From positions 1 through 50,541 of the forward strand of contig JABXHI010000029.1 of assembly GCA_013393415.1 (NCBI GenBank): a DNA stretch of 50,541 nucleotides, in the 5' to 3' direction. Below, one piece after another: positions 16,743 through 24,456 of this stretch; positions within the stretch are counted from its first letter, which is position 1; every line of letters starts with the position of its first letter. Source of the stretch: Micrococcaceae bacterium (GTDB lineage Bacteria > Actinomycetota > Actinomycetes > Actinomycetales > Micrococcaceae). A program made the translations under genes and the position numbers. Below the pieces are notes generated by a model. The model was not told the DNA's origin. It did no database searches and saw nothing but the letters and a program-made list of their open reading frames with translations.

Positions 16743-17762
16743 ATGCTTACTCACCGGAGCCGCACGCTCGCTATAGCGGGAACAATTTCGGGTTGTGGAC
16801 TCTTGTTCGCGGCCTGCACCACCGATGGCAGCGGCGACGCAAACAACTCCGATCCCACGGCAGCAGTTGTTGCTACCACGACGCAGGTGGGCTCTATCGC
16901 CGAACAAATTACCCAGTGTGCCGGGGGAGAAACACAAATCCTGATGAGCGCCGGCGATGATCCCCACCAATTCGAAGCCTCCAGTGCACAGATTGCCGAT
17001 ATGGTGACCGCCGATCTGGTGTTGATCAATGGGTTGGGGTTGGAAGCATCGATGCAGCGGTCCATTGAGAACGCCGAGTCCGATGGAGCCGAGGTCTTTG
17101 AAGTGGCACCACAACTGGATCCGCTGCCCCTGGGCGACGACCATGATCATGAACACGATCATGGCGAAAGCGAGGAATCACACGATCACGCCGGGCATGA
17201 ACATGATCACGGTGAGGACGAAGAGTCTCATGAACATGGCAGCTATGATTCCCATGTTTGGTTGGATGTTGCGCGCATGGCCGATGGCGCGGAATTGGTC
17301 GGTGAAAGGATTGCTGAAACCAGTGGGGATGACACCTACGTTTCGTGTGGTGCCGACGTGGCCGAGTCGTTACGCGAAACCGATGCTGAGATTGAAGATA
17401 TTCTCGGCGAAATGGACTCGCCCCGACTCGTGACGGATCATGCTGCGTACGGGTATTTTGCTGACCGCTACGGTATCGAAATCAGCGGCGTCGTGATTCC
17501 CGGTGGTTCAACAGATGGCGAACCCTCCTCACAAGATCTGGCTTCCTTGACCAGCCTGCTCGACGATGAAGGTGCAGATGCCCTTGTCACCTCAAAAGCC
17601 AATACCAACCGTATGATTAGTGCTTTAGCACAGGAAACCGAACAAGATATTCCCGTCGTGGAGCTCTACGAAAGTGCGATCGGGGAGCCTGGATCAGATG
17701 CTGAAACATATCAGGACGCGATGCTGTACAACGCCAATGCGCTGGCAGAAGCCGTAAACTAA
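16743..17762 (+). CDS. znuA: Zinc ABC transporter substrate-binding lipoprotein
   Basis: This cluster A-I (ZnuA-type) solute-binding lipoprotein delivers Zn2+ to the membrane permease. A lipoprotein signal peptide ends in the lipobox LFAAC, giving an acylated Cys near residue 25. The mature protein has metal-site histidines in DDPHQFE, DSHVWLD and DHAAYGY, and SGVVIPGGSTDGEPSS near the acidic end. Between the first two sites is a His/Asp/Glu-rich loop (about residues 133-168) with many HDH and HEH units, which is typical of zinc rather than manganese transporters. It starts at ATG 16743 behind GAAGGA. It is the first gene of znuA-znuB-znuC, below a likely Zur box. Confidence 0.93.
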   Translation: MLTHRSRTLAIAGTISGCGLLFAACTTDGSGDANNSDPTAAVVATTTQVGSIAEQITQCAGGETQILMSAGDDPHQFEASSAQIADMVTADLVLINGLGLEASMQRSIENAESDGAEVFEVAPQLDPLPLGDDHDHEHDHGESEESHDHAGHEHDHGEDEESHEHGSYDSHVWLDVARMADGAELVGERIAETSGDDTYVSCGADVAESLRETDAEIEDILGEMDSPRLVTDHAAYGYFADRYGIEISGVVIPGGSTDGEPSSQDLASLTSLLDDEGADALVTSKANTNRMISALAQETEQDIPVVELYESAIGEPGSDAETYQDAMLYNANALAEAVN

Positions 17763-17797
17763 CCGTGCAAAACGACCAAGTGAAAGGTAACCGCTAA

Positions 17798-18670
17798 GTG
17801 GACTTGTACAACTGGCTGGTTGAACCATTCCAAGCAGGTTTCCAAATACGGGCTCTGCTGGGTGGACTCTTGGCCGCCCTCATGTCGAGTTTCGTCGGCG
17901 TGTGGCTTGTTTTGCGGGGCATGAGTTTCTTTGGTGACGCCTTCGTTCACGGCGTGGTCCCAGGTATAGCTGCGGCCGTGCTGTTCGATTTCTCACCATT
18001 TTTGGGCGCAGGCCTGGCAGCACTCGTCATGGTGAGCTTGCTCGAGTTGATTCACCGAACGACAACGCTGAAGGAAGACACCGCTATCGGACTGCTGTTT
18101 GTGGGCATGATGGCACTCGGCGTGGTGCTGATCTCTCGTGCGGATAGCTTTCAGGGGTCATTGACCGCCATCCTCTTTGGTGACGCCTTGGGTGTGACGT
18201 GGGGAGACATCCGGACACAGGTCATGTTTGTCATTGGTGTGGGTCTGTTGTCTCTGTTGCTGTATCGACCGTTGATGGCGCTGTCCTTTTCGCCTGATAA
18301 AGCACAGGCCTTGGGGATGCGCCCTCAGCTCACGCACTGGCTGTTGCTGTTGATGATTGCAGCGGCCGTGATTGGTTCGTTCCAAGCCGTAGGTACGTTA
18401 TTGGTCCTCGGTCTGCTGATTGGACCTGCCGCAACGGCAGCCTTACTGACGCGCACGGTACCGCGTATGATTAGTGCATCACTCGTCATTGGTGTGGTCT
18501 CTGTTACGGTTGGGTTGATTCTCAGCTACCATTTAGGAACTGCTGCCGGCGCGTCGATGGCGCTCGTCGCCATCGTCGGTTTCTTCCTGGTGCTTACCAT
18601 TCAAGAAGTGACAAAGACGCTGCGCCGACGCCAACGTAGCGCAATACCAGCTGAGCAAGGAGTCTCATGA
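17798..18670 (+). CDS. znuB: Zinc ABC transporter permease
   Basis: This 290-residue integral membrane protein of the ABC-3 permease family has about eight to nine hydrophobic segments. Family stretches include GVWLVLRGMSFFGDAFVHGVVPGIA near the N-terminus and GTLLVLGLLIGPAATA with LSYHLGTAAGASMALVA towards the end. It starts with GTG behind AAAGG, 35 bp after znuA, and its stop overlaps the znuC start by 4 bp (ATGA). It forms the zinc channel for ZnuA and ZnuC. Confidence 0.93.
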   Translation: MDLYNWLVEPFQAGFQIRALLGGLLAALMSSFVGVWLVLRGMSFFGDAFVHGVVPGIAAAVLFDFSPFLGAGLAALVMVSLLELIHRTTTLKEDTAIGLLFVGMMALGVVLISRADSFQGSLTAILFGDALGVTWGDIRTQVMFVIGVGLLSLLLYRPLMALSFSPDKAQALGMRPQLTHWLLLLMIAAAVIGSFQAVGTLLVLGLLIGPAATAALLTRTVPRMISASLVIGVVSVTVGLILSYHLGTAAGASMALVAIVGFFLVLTIQEVTKTLRRRQRSAIPAEQGVS

Positions 18671-19509
18671 GTCTCGTCGAAGCCCAAAATATTGTGTTGT
18701 ACCGTGGTGCTCACCTTGCGGTCGGCGCATCGAGTTTTACGATCCCACGCGGCAAGATTACTGCGGTGATCGGGCCCAATGGGTCCGGTAAAACTACCGT
18801 GTTACAAGCCATCGCGGGAATTCTGTCCCCCAGTGCCGGCCAGATCATGGTGCTGGGTGAACCCGTCAAAGACGTCAAACACGACATCTCGTTTGTGATG
18901 CAATCCGTTGTGTTTCCGACCGGGACGCCGATTACGGTCAAAGACGTGGTGAGTATGGGGCGCTATGCCCAGCGTGGCTGGTTCGGTATGTTTCGTGCAC
19001 AGGATCGTGCGGCAATCAACTATGCGATGCAGACGATGAATATTACTGACCTCAAGAGTCGACACCTCGAAGAACTCTCTGGCGGGCAACGTCAGCGTGT
19101 CTATGTAGCCCAGGGGATTGCCCAGGGCCATGAGATTTTGGTGCTTGATGAACCGATGACCGGGCTGGACCTGAAATCCCGACGGATCATCGATGAGGTG
19201 ATCCACGCAGAAGTTGAAGAACACGGTCACTCGGTGGTTTTGACCACGCACGATCTCGATGAAGCTGCTGCGGCAGACCACGTGATTCTCATGGATGGGA
19301 AAGTGGTCGCCTCTGGTTCGCCAGAAGAGGTTTTGACCCGAGTAAACCTTGAACAAGCCTATGGTTTGGGCAGCTTGCACGAACCGGCCGATGTGAATGG
19401 CACAACCGTGGTGGAATTACCCGAATGCACCACTGATGGCGATGCTGACGATTGGGACGAACAACCGGCCGCGTACGGTGGACGTTCCGGGCGTTATGAC
19501 GCGTTTTGA
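18667..19509 (+). CDS. znuC: Zinc ABC transporter ATP-binding protein
   Basis: This 280-residue ATPase drives zinc import. Walker A is GPNGSGKTTVLQ, the signature LSGGQRQRVYVAQ, Walker B ILVLDEPMTGLD, and the H-loop LTTHDLDE. The protein continues about 40 residues past the ATPase core with an acidic tail (CTTDGDADDWDEQ). Its 3' end overlaps the converging zur gene by 16 bp, so transcription of the two could interfere. Confidence 0.93.
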   Translation: MSLVEAQNIVLYRGAHLAVGASSFTIPRGKITAVIGPNGSGKTTVLQAIAGILSPSAGQIMVLGEPVKDVKHDISFVMQSVVFPTGTPITVKDVVSMGRYAQRGWFGMFRAQDRAAINYAMQTMNITDLKSRHLEELSGGQRQRVYVAQGIAQGHEILVLDEPMTGLDLKSRRIIDEVIHAEVEEHGHSVVLTTHDLDEAAAADHVILMDGKVVASGSPEEVLTRVNLEQAYGLGSLHEPADVNGTTVVELPECTTDGDADDWDEQPAAYGGRSGRYDAF

Positions 19510-19913
19510 GCACACTGCGGGCACAGCCCGTAAACTTCCATGGTGTGGTTGACGTCGATATAACCGAAATCGGTAGCGACGTTATCTGCCCATTGCTCGA
19601 TCTTGGGAGCTTCGATCTCTTGGGTCGCTCGGCAGTTACGGCACACCAGATGATGATGGTGACCCGTTGCAGCACATTTCCGAAACAGGGTCTGACCATC
19701 GTCGAGAGCCAAAATGTCGACCACCCCGTCTTCAACCTGAGACTGTAATACCCGGTACACGGTGGCCAGCGAGACTGAACGACCAGTGTCGGCTACCGAC
19801 TGGTGGACTTGCTGAGCCGACTGGAAATCGGCACTACCGTCTAAAATTTCATCAATGGCCTGTTTTTGCCACGTGTTGCGTGTGCGCGGCCGGGACGATG
19901 AAGTTGACGACAC
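19494..19913 (-). CDS. zur: Fur-family zinc uptake regulator Zur
   Basis: This 139-residue Fur-family repressor has an N-terminal winged helix (AQQVHQSVADTGRSVSLATVYRVLQ) and a metal-binding dimerisation half with GHHHHLVCRNC and a C-terminal CPQC. These supply the structural zinc cysteines. Position beside znuABC identifies it as Zur rather than iron-sensing Fur. The start is GTG at 19913, behind GGAGAG. The transposon at 20007 lies 93 bp upstream, so its promoter region is short but probably intact (TACACT, a possible -10, is within it). Confidence 0.9.
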   Translation of the reverse strand: MSSTSSSRPRTRNTWQKQAIDEILDGSADFQSAQQVHQSVADTGRSVSLATVYRVLQSQVEDGVVDILALDDGQTLFRKCAATGHHHHLVCRNCRATQEIEAPKIEQWADNVATDFGYIDVNHTMEVYGLCPQCAQNAS

Positions 19914-19998
19914 TGTGGATTGCTCTCCTTCAGACGTGGTGAACTCGGCCTATAGTGTAACAAGGATCTGCGACAGACCGAAGAGTTCGGTAGTGGAT

Positions 19999-20006
19999 AC
20001 GCTAAC
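19999..20006. repeat. Target-site duplication, left copy
   Basis: The octamer ACGCTAAC directly precedes the left transposon end and recurs perfectly at 24326-24333, directly after the right end. This marks the exact insertion point. Confidence 0.9.
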
Positions 20007-20053
20007 TGTGACTGTTAACTTCATTTGGCGGTTTTTGCAGGTTCGTTTGGCGG
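20007..20053 (+). repeat. Left terminal inverted repeat of the transposon
   Basis: These 47 bp match the right end with four differences, including one length change. Inside it the motif TTC-A/G-TTTGGCGG occurs twice (20020-20031 and 20042-20053), which suggests two transposase binding sites, as in Tn552/Tn7-like ends. Confidence 0.9.
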
Positions 20054-20145
20054 TCTTCGTCGTGTCGCTTGCCGGTCCGAGAGAATGGGAATGACTGGCC
20101 TGAAGCATGTTAGCCACTCAGGATATTCCGTGGTGTGGCCGTTGC

Positions 20146-20748
20146 TTACAGTCCGAAGGCTCCGCCGCTGACGAGGATGACGATACCTAGGCCGATGAGG
20201 ACGGCCGGAAAGAGAATATGTTCCCACCGTTCCAGGGCTTCTGCAATGGGTTTTCTGGAGCTAATCCACTTGGCCAGGAATACGAGAGCGGCAACGAGCA
20301 ATAAGAAGACGATGCAGTAGGCCAGCACTGCGCTCCAGCTGACGCTGACGAACACTGGCACATAAACACCGATGTTGTCGCCACCGTTGGCGAAGGTCAC
20401 TGCCGCGACGATCCAGACCGAGACACGTTTGCCTTCGATTTGTGCTTCGTCATCGTCGTCTTGGCCGCGATTGCGCCAGGCCTGCCATGCTGCCCAGAGT
20501 CCGAGCCCCAGGGGGATCAGACCGAAGTACGGCAGTATGGCTTCAGGCAGGAGCACTTGGGCACCAAAGGCTGCTGCTACCGCAGCGCCTAAAATGCCCA
20601 GGAATCCTAGATATTGTCCCGCCAGGATGCGGCGAGTGGTGCCTGGTTGTCCCTGGCCTCGCCCGAAGAACAGCGACAGGATGACGATGTCATCAATGTT
20701 GGTGACGATAAACAGCCCGATCGCCTGCAGGATGGAGGAGACGATCAC
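20146..20748 (-). CDS. cadD: CadD-family cadmium resistance transporter
   Basis: This 200-residue membrane protein of the CadD/LysE-like family exports or sequesters cadmium. The conserved start is present (IGLFIVTNIDDIVILSLFFGRG), with the buried NIDD motif, and its internal echo VTFANGGDNIGVYVPVF. The layout is about five to six transmembrane segments with a charged loop (RGQDDDDEAQIEGKR) in the middle. I chose GTG 20748, which overlaps the cmtR stop (GTGA), over the longer frame to 20775. It is transcribed from cmtR towards the left transposon end and is the resistance cargo. Family proteins act on Cd2+; wider specificity is possible. Confidence 0.9.
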   Translation of the reverse strand: MIVSSILQAIGLFIVTNIDDIVILSLFFGRGQGQPGTTRRILAGQYLGFLGILGAAVAAAFGAQVLLPEAILPYFGLIPLGLGLWAAWQAWRNRGQDDDDEAQIEGKRVSVWIVAAVTFANGGDNIGVYVPVFVSVSWSAVLAYCIVFLLLVAALVFLAKWISSRKPIAEALERWEHILFPAVLIGLGIVILVSGGAFGL

Positions 20749-21107
20749 GCGCTGAACTCCTCGTCGCCAGCACATCCGGTAACAGTGCAGACCGGATCAA
20801 TGCAGGGGGCAGCTTCGTCAACGGCCAGGGTCGTGTCCACCAACGCTGTCAGTGCCTGAGCCAAGTGTGGGTCTGCGATCTCATAGCGGGTTTGGCGTCC
20901 CTGATGCTGTCCGACCACAATGCCACAGTCGCGCAAACAGGCCAGATGGTTGGATACATTGGAAGGGGTCAGCCCAAGATCGCGGGCAAGCACTGCCGGA
21001 TATTCAGGCCCCTCCAACAGCGTCAACAGAATTCGGGACCGTGTCGGATCGGCCATGGCTCGACCCAACCGGTGCATCACATCTAAACGAACAGCATTAA
21101 TCAGCAT
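20745..21107 (-). CDS. cmtR: CmtR-type Cd(II)/Pb(II)-sensing ArsR repressor
   Basis: This 120-residue ArsR/SmtB winged-helix repressor contains the region GLTPSNVSNHLACLRDCGIV followed by QGRQTRYEIADPHLAQAL. Cysteines fall at positions 57, 61 and 102, the three positions reported to bind cadmium and lead in Mycobacterium tuberculosis CmtR, and the flanking sequence is also CmtR-like. Metal binding should release DNA and turn on cadD. Unlike mycobacterial cmtR, which adjoins a P-type ATPase gene, it is coupled here to a CadD exporter. Extra Cys residues (107, 112) lie in the C-terminal tail. Confidence 0.92.
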   Translation of the reverse strand: MLINAVRLDVMHRLGRAMADPTRSRILLTLLEGPEYPAVLARDLGLTPSNVSNHLACLRDCGIVVGQHQGRQTRYEIADPHLAQALTALVDTTLAVDEAAPCIDPVCTVTGCAGDEEFSA

Positions 21108-21110
21108 AGG

Positions 21111-21137
21111 CTGAACTATACAGCGGATACTGAACTA
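21111..21137 (-). promoter_or_regulatory. Candidate cmtR-cadD promoter and operator
   Basis: On the minus strand TATAGT ends 7 nt before the cmtR ATG, fitting a leaderless -10. The octamer TAGTTCAG occurs twice with a 19-bp period (rc of 21111-21118 and 21130-21137), flanking this -10, and could be the CmtR binding region. It is inferred from position only. Confidence 0.5.
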
Positions 21138-21218
21138 GCGCTCTCCGAATTTCCCAATGTTGCATTATCGGTCGCAGCTGGGCGATGGGGACGAGCGGTG
21201 CCGGGCATCAGGCGTAGC

Positions 21219-21352
21219 GTCTTGCAGCGGATGGCTTGCAAGACGTCTCGCCCAAAGTTTTGAGGCTCACACGAATTCAAGCATTTGGGTGTCTTGCAGC
21301 TCTGTCTTGCAACGAAAGTCTAGAATGGTGTCAACAACGTGGGTTGTAAGAC
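21219..21352. other. Resolution site (res) of the transposon
   Basis: The octamer GTCTTGCA or its complement recurs here. A perfect inverted pair lies at 21219-21226 and 21237-21244, direct copies lie at 21291-21298 and 21304-21311, and a degenerate inverted copy TTGTAAGAC is at 21344-21352. Three paired subsites between cmtR and the resolvase gene are the layout of serine-resolvase res sites, where cointegrates are resolved and the resolvase represses itself. Confidence 0.75.
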
Positions 21353-21365
21353 AGTGTGAGGTGGC

Positions 21366-21971
21366 ATGAATAAACTTATTGGGTATGCGCGGGTGTCGAC
21401 TCGTGGCCAGCAGGCCGATCGGCAAATCGAGGACTTAGTGGCCGCTGGTGTTCGGCGCGATGACCTGTATGTCGATCATGGCGTCTCTGGGGCTCGAACC
21501 TCCCGTCCAGGCTTCGATCAAGCTCTCGCAGCACTACAGTCCGGTGACACGTTGGTGATTGCCACGTTGGACCGGTTGGGCCGGTCCACCCAGAGCATGC
21601 TGACTTTCGCTCAGCAGCTGCGGGAGCGGGGTGCGGGGTTGCGGGTGCTCAATCTGGGCGGTGGAGATGTGGATACCTCCACGCCAATGGGGTCGATGGT
21701 GTTCACGGTGATGGCCGCGTTGGCGCAGATGGAATTGGATATCAAGCGTGAACGGATCACCGATTCGGTGGCCAAGCGCCGAGCCGCTGGCAAAGATCTG
21801 GGCGGCCGACGCCGCGCCTTTACCGACAGTCAGATCCGTAGCGCGATGAAACTCATTGACGCCGGGGAGCCAGCTACCCAGGTGGCCCGTGATTTTGGCA
21901 TGTCCCGAGCTACCCTGTACCGGCGTATCCAACAGCTCTCCGTCGGCGACAGCCAAGTATTAGCCGAGTAA
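21366..21971 (+). CDS. Serine resolvase/invertase of the transposon
   Basis: This 201-residue small serine recombinase begins MNKLIGYARVSTRGQQADRQ, with the catalytic Ser at residue 11. The arginine motif TLDRLGRSTQSM and the E-helix follow, and a C-terminal helix-turn-helix (ATQVARDFGMSRATLYRRIQ) ends the protein. It resolves cointegrates at the adjacent res site. It corresponds to BinL/BinR of Tn552-type elements. The ATG follows GAGGTGGC. The stop lies 38 bp before the transposase start. Confidence 0.92.
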   Translation: MNKLIGYARVSTRGQQADRQIEDLVAAGVRRDDLYVDHGVSGARTSRPGFDQALAALQSGDTLVIATLDRLGRSTQSMLTFAQQLRERGAGLRVLNLGGGDVDTSTPMGSMVFTVMAALAQMELDIKRERITDSVAKRRAAGKDLGGRRRAFTDSQIRSAMKLIDAGEPATQVARDFGMSRATLYRRIQQLSVGDSQVLAE

Positions 21972-22009
21972 ACTGGCCTCATAGCGGCCCACATATCGAC
22001 AAGGACGTC

Positions 22010-23463
22010 GTGGCTATGGCCAGAGACCAGCGTTTCTCGACTGCAGGCGAGACCGCCGTGCGCGAGCATACGGCCAAGTTCCGGTGGCATGTTCTGCGGC
22101 GACACGTTGAAGATGGCACTCCGTTGACGCAACTGGCCGGTCTTGAAGGCATCGGGGTGCGGACGTTACAGCGCTGGCTAGCGGCTTACCGACGGGATGG
22201 TGTTGCCGGATTGCTGCCGGTTGTACCGAAACGTGCACGCCGCACGCATCCGGAACTGCAGACGTTGATCGAGGGGCTGGCCTTGAGCAAACCCAAACTG
22301 TCGACCGCTGCGATCACTCGCAAAGCACAGGCGAAAGCGACCCAGCGAGGCTGGCCGATGGTCTCGTACAGCACCGTGCGCGCCATCGTCACCGCGCTGG
22401 ATCCGGGTATGGTCACGCTGGCTCACCAGGGGTCGGCGGCTTACCGGGACAACTACGAGATGATCTGGCGGCACCGGGCCGAGCAGCCCAACGCGACTTG
22501 GCAGGCCGATCACACCGAACTCAACATTGTCATCCTGGATACCAATCAGCAACCCGTCCGGCCCTGGATGACCGGAATCCTGGATGATCACTCCCGGGCC
22601 GTGTGTGGCTACATGGTCTTTCTCGGAGCACCATCAGCGATGAACACCGCCTTGGCCTTGCGTCATGGGATCTGGCCAAAGAACGATCCCGACTGGCCGA
22701 TGTGTGGGGTCCCAGATCGGCTCTATGTCGATCATGGTCCAGATTTCACGAGCGACCATCTGGCACAAACGGCCAAGGACGTGCGTTTCGAAATCATCTA
22801 CTCCACGGTGGCCAGACCCCAGGGCCGGGGGAAGAGCGAGCGGCTCTTCGGCACCATCAACACCGAGCTGCTGGCCGACTTGCCCGGCCACCTCAGCCAG
22901 GACCAGCGGCACCCGAAGCCAGTGTTGACCCTGCCGGAACTCGATGCAGCGATCGGGTCGTTCATCGCCGAGACCTATCACCAACGCGAACACCCAGAAA
23001 TTGACGCTACCCCGAGACCTGGATCGGTGATGGGTGGTTGCCACGACTGCCGGAAAGTATCGATGACCTCAACCTGCTGCTGACCGTGGCCAAACCCCGG
23101 ATCGTGCACCGCGAAGGTATCCACTTCCAAGGTTTGCGCTATGTCTCGCCCCTGCTGGCTGCTTATGTCAAAGAACCGGTGGTGATCCGCTGCGATCCTC
23201 GCGATATTTCCGAGATTCGGGTCTTCCATAAAGGCCAATACATCTGCAAAGCCGTCAACCCTGAGCACGCTTCGGCCACGGTCAGTCTCAAAGATATCCA
23301 AGCGGCACGCTCCGCCCGGCGACGCCAACTGCGTGGCCAGATCAATGAGCGCATCACCGTGGTCACCTCGTCCCAGCCCACCCCACCGTCCGTGTCTGGG
23401 TCACCGCCAGAAGAACCTGGGTGGAAGAAACCGAAACTTCGCACATATCTGGAGGATGACTGA
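22010..23463 (+). pseudogene. tniA: Frameshifted D,D(35)E transposase (Tn552 p480-like)
   Basis: The first frame (22010-23083, GTG start behind AAGGA) holds a helix-turn-helix region (GVRTLQRWLAAYRRDGVAGL) and an rve catalytic core. D167 is in WQADHTELN, D241 in YVDHGPDF and E277 in GRGKSERLFG, giving D,D(35)E spacing. At IDATPR the reading leaves the family. The continuation WIGDGWLPRLPESIDDLNLLL is in the -1 frame and runs to 23463 with a Mu-type C-terminal domain. A net loss of one base (or four) near 23020-23030 explains this. Joined, the product is about 484 residues, the Tn552 transposase size. No classical slippery heptamer is visible in the possible shift window, so mutation or sequencing error is likelier than programmed shifting. 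Confidence 0.85.
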
Positions 23464-24275
23464 TGGCACCGCAGCGATTCGTCGTCACGAAACAACACCG
23501 CAGATTCGTGGAATTTGCTGACGCCGTGCGCCGACAACGCACCATCGGCATCTGTTACGGACAAGCAGGAACCGGCAAAACACTGTCCGCACGCCGCTAT
23601 GCCAACTGGCATAAAGCCGAAGCCCTGCTGCAGGAATGGGGCCCCAGAGACGACTCAGACTATAAGGTCTACGCTGCCCTGGCCCAGAAACGTACCGTGT
23701 TCTTCACCCCCGAAGTGCTGTCCACTCCGCGGCAATTCAAAGATGACCTCGCCCACATCACTGCTCGTGTCTCAATCTGCATTGACCAGCATCTCGAAAC
23801 CCTCGGCAAACTCACCGGGCCACCCAAAATGCGTACTAAAAATATTGACCTGATTATCATCGATGAATCCGAACGCCTGCGTCCCAGCGCTATCGAATAC
23901 CTCCGAGATCGCTACGACCGCACCAATACCGGGCTGATCCTGATTGGTATGCCCGGCATCGAAAAACAGTTCAGCCGCTACCCCCAGCTCTACAGCCGGG
24001 TCGGCTTCGCCCACGAATACCGCCCCCTGGCCGAGGAAGAACTGCGCTTTGTCCTGGAACGACGCTGGCGCAAACTCGGTCAAACCCTTGACCCCGAGGA
24101 CTACACCGACGCCCAAGCCATCGCCGCGATCGCCCGCATCACCCGGGGCAACTTCCGCCTCGTCGACAGACTCTTCACTCAAATGGAACGCATCATGAAG
24201 ATCAACGAGTTGCACACCATCACCGACGACGTCGTTGAAGCAGCCCGATCAACTCTGGTGGTTGGCCTGACCTGA
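23463..24275 (+). CDS. tniB: AAA+ transposition ATPase (TniB/Tn552 p271-like)
   Basis: This 270-residue AAA+ protein is the partner of the transposase and acts in target selection and strand-transfer activation. Walker A is GQAGTGKT (residues 33-40), Walker B LIIIDESERL. A sensor-like LILIGMPGIEKQFSRYPQLYS follows, then RITRGNFRLVDRLFTQ near the end. The start overlaps the transposase stop by one base (TGATG). The frame is intact and its stop lies 2 bp before the right terminal repeat. No tniQ-like gene is present, again as in Tn552. Confidence 0.9.
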   Translation: MAPQRFVVTKQHRRFVEFADAVRRQRTIGICYGQAGTGKTLSARRYANWHKAEALLQEWGPRDDSDYKVYAALAQKRTVFFTPEVLSTPRQFKDDLAHITARVSICIDQHLETLGKLTGPPKMRTKNIDLIIIDESERLRPSAIEYLRDRYDRTNTGLILIGMPGIEKQFSRYPQLYSRVGFAHEYRPLAEEELRFVLERRWRKLGQTLDPEDYTDAQAIAAIARITRGNFRLVDRLFTQMERIMKINELHTITDDVVEAARSTLVVGLT

Positions 24276-24277
24276 AG

Positions 24278-24325
24278 CCGCCAAATGAAGCTGCAAAATC
24301 CCGCCAAACGAAGTTAACAGTCACA
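24278..24325 (-). repeat. Right terminal inverted repeat of the transposon
   Basis: This is the 48-bp counterpart of the left end, reading TGTGACTGTTAACTTC inwards from 24325. It again holds two copies of TTC-A/G-TTTGGCGG. One extra base in the spacer makes it longer than the left copy. Confidence 0.9.
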
Positions 24326-24333
24326 ACGCTAAC
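24326..24333. repeat. Target-site duplication, right copy
   Basis: This is a perfect copy of ACGCTAAC (19999-20006) directly outside the right terminal repeat. Confidence 0.9.
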
Positions 24334-24456
24334 CGTGCAATTATCCCAACACAAAGCTACAGTTGGGGATGTGAAAATTGCTCAACAGCTCGGCACAAGA
24401 CGTGTCATACGACGAAAATCCTTGAACGGTGCCAATCTTGCTGGAGGAATTATTCA

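Larger units (their letters stand above)
20007..24325. mobile_element. Tn552-type transposon carrying cadmium resistance
   Basis: This is a complete 4,319-bp element with 47/48-bp terminal inverted repeats beginning TGTGACTGTTAACTTC and a perfect 8-bp target duplication. Gene order is cadD and cmtR (minus), a res-like site, a serine resolvase, a transposase of about 484 codons in total, and a 270-residue AAA+ protein (all plus). The last two sizes are close to the 480 and 271 residues known for Tn552, whose resolvase and inverted repeats are also comparable. In Tn552 the cargo is beta-lactamase; here it is a cadmium sensor and exporter. The transposase frame is broken near 23025, so present mobility is doubtful unless the shift is suppressed or supplied in trans. 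The element sits between zur and the rhodanese gene and interrupts no gene. Confidence 0.9.

Noticed and set aside
17141..17250. Repetitive CAT/CAC-rich DNA in znuA as a separate repeat array
   Set aside because: It simply encodes the His/Asp/Glu-rich metal loop of ZnuA. No regular unit or spacer structure, and no CRISPR array was seen anywhere in the window.
22998..23083. Programmed -1 frameshifting in the transposase gene
   Set aside because: The possible shift window lacks a classical X-XXY-YYZ slippery heptamer. Mutation or error is simpler, although not excluded.
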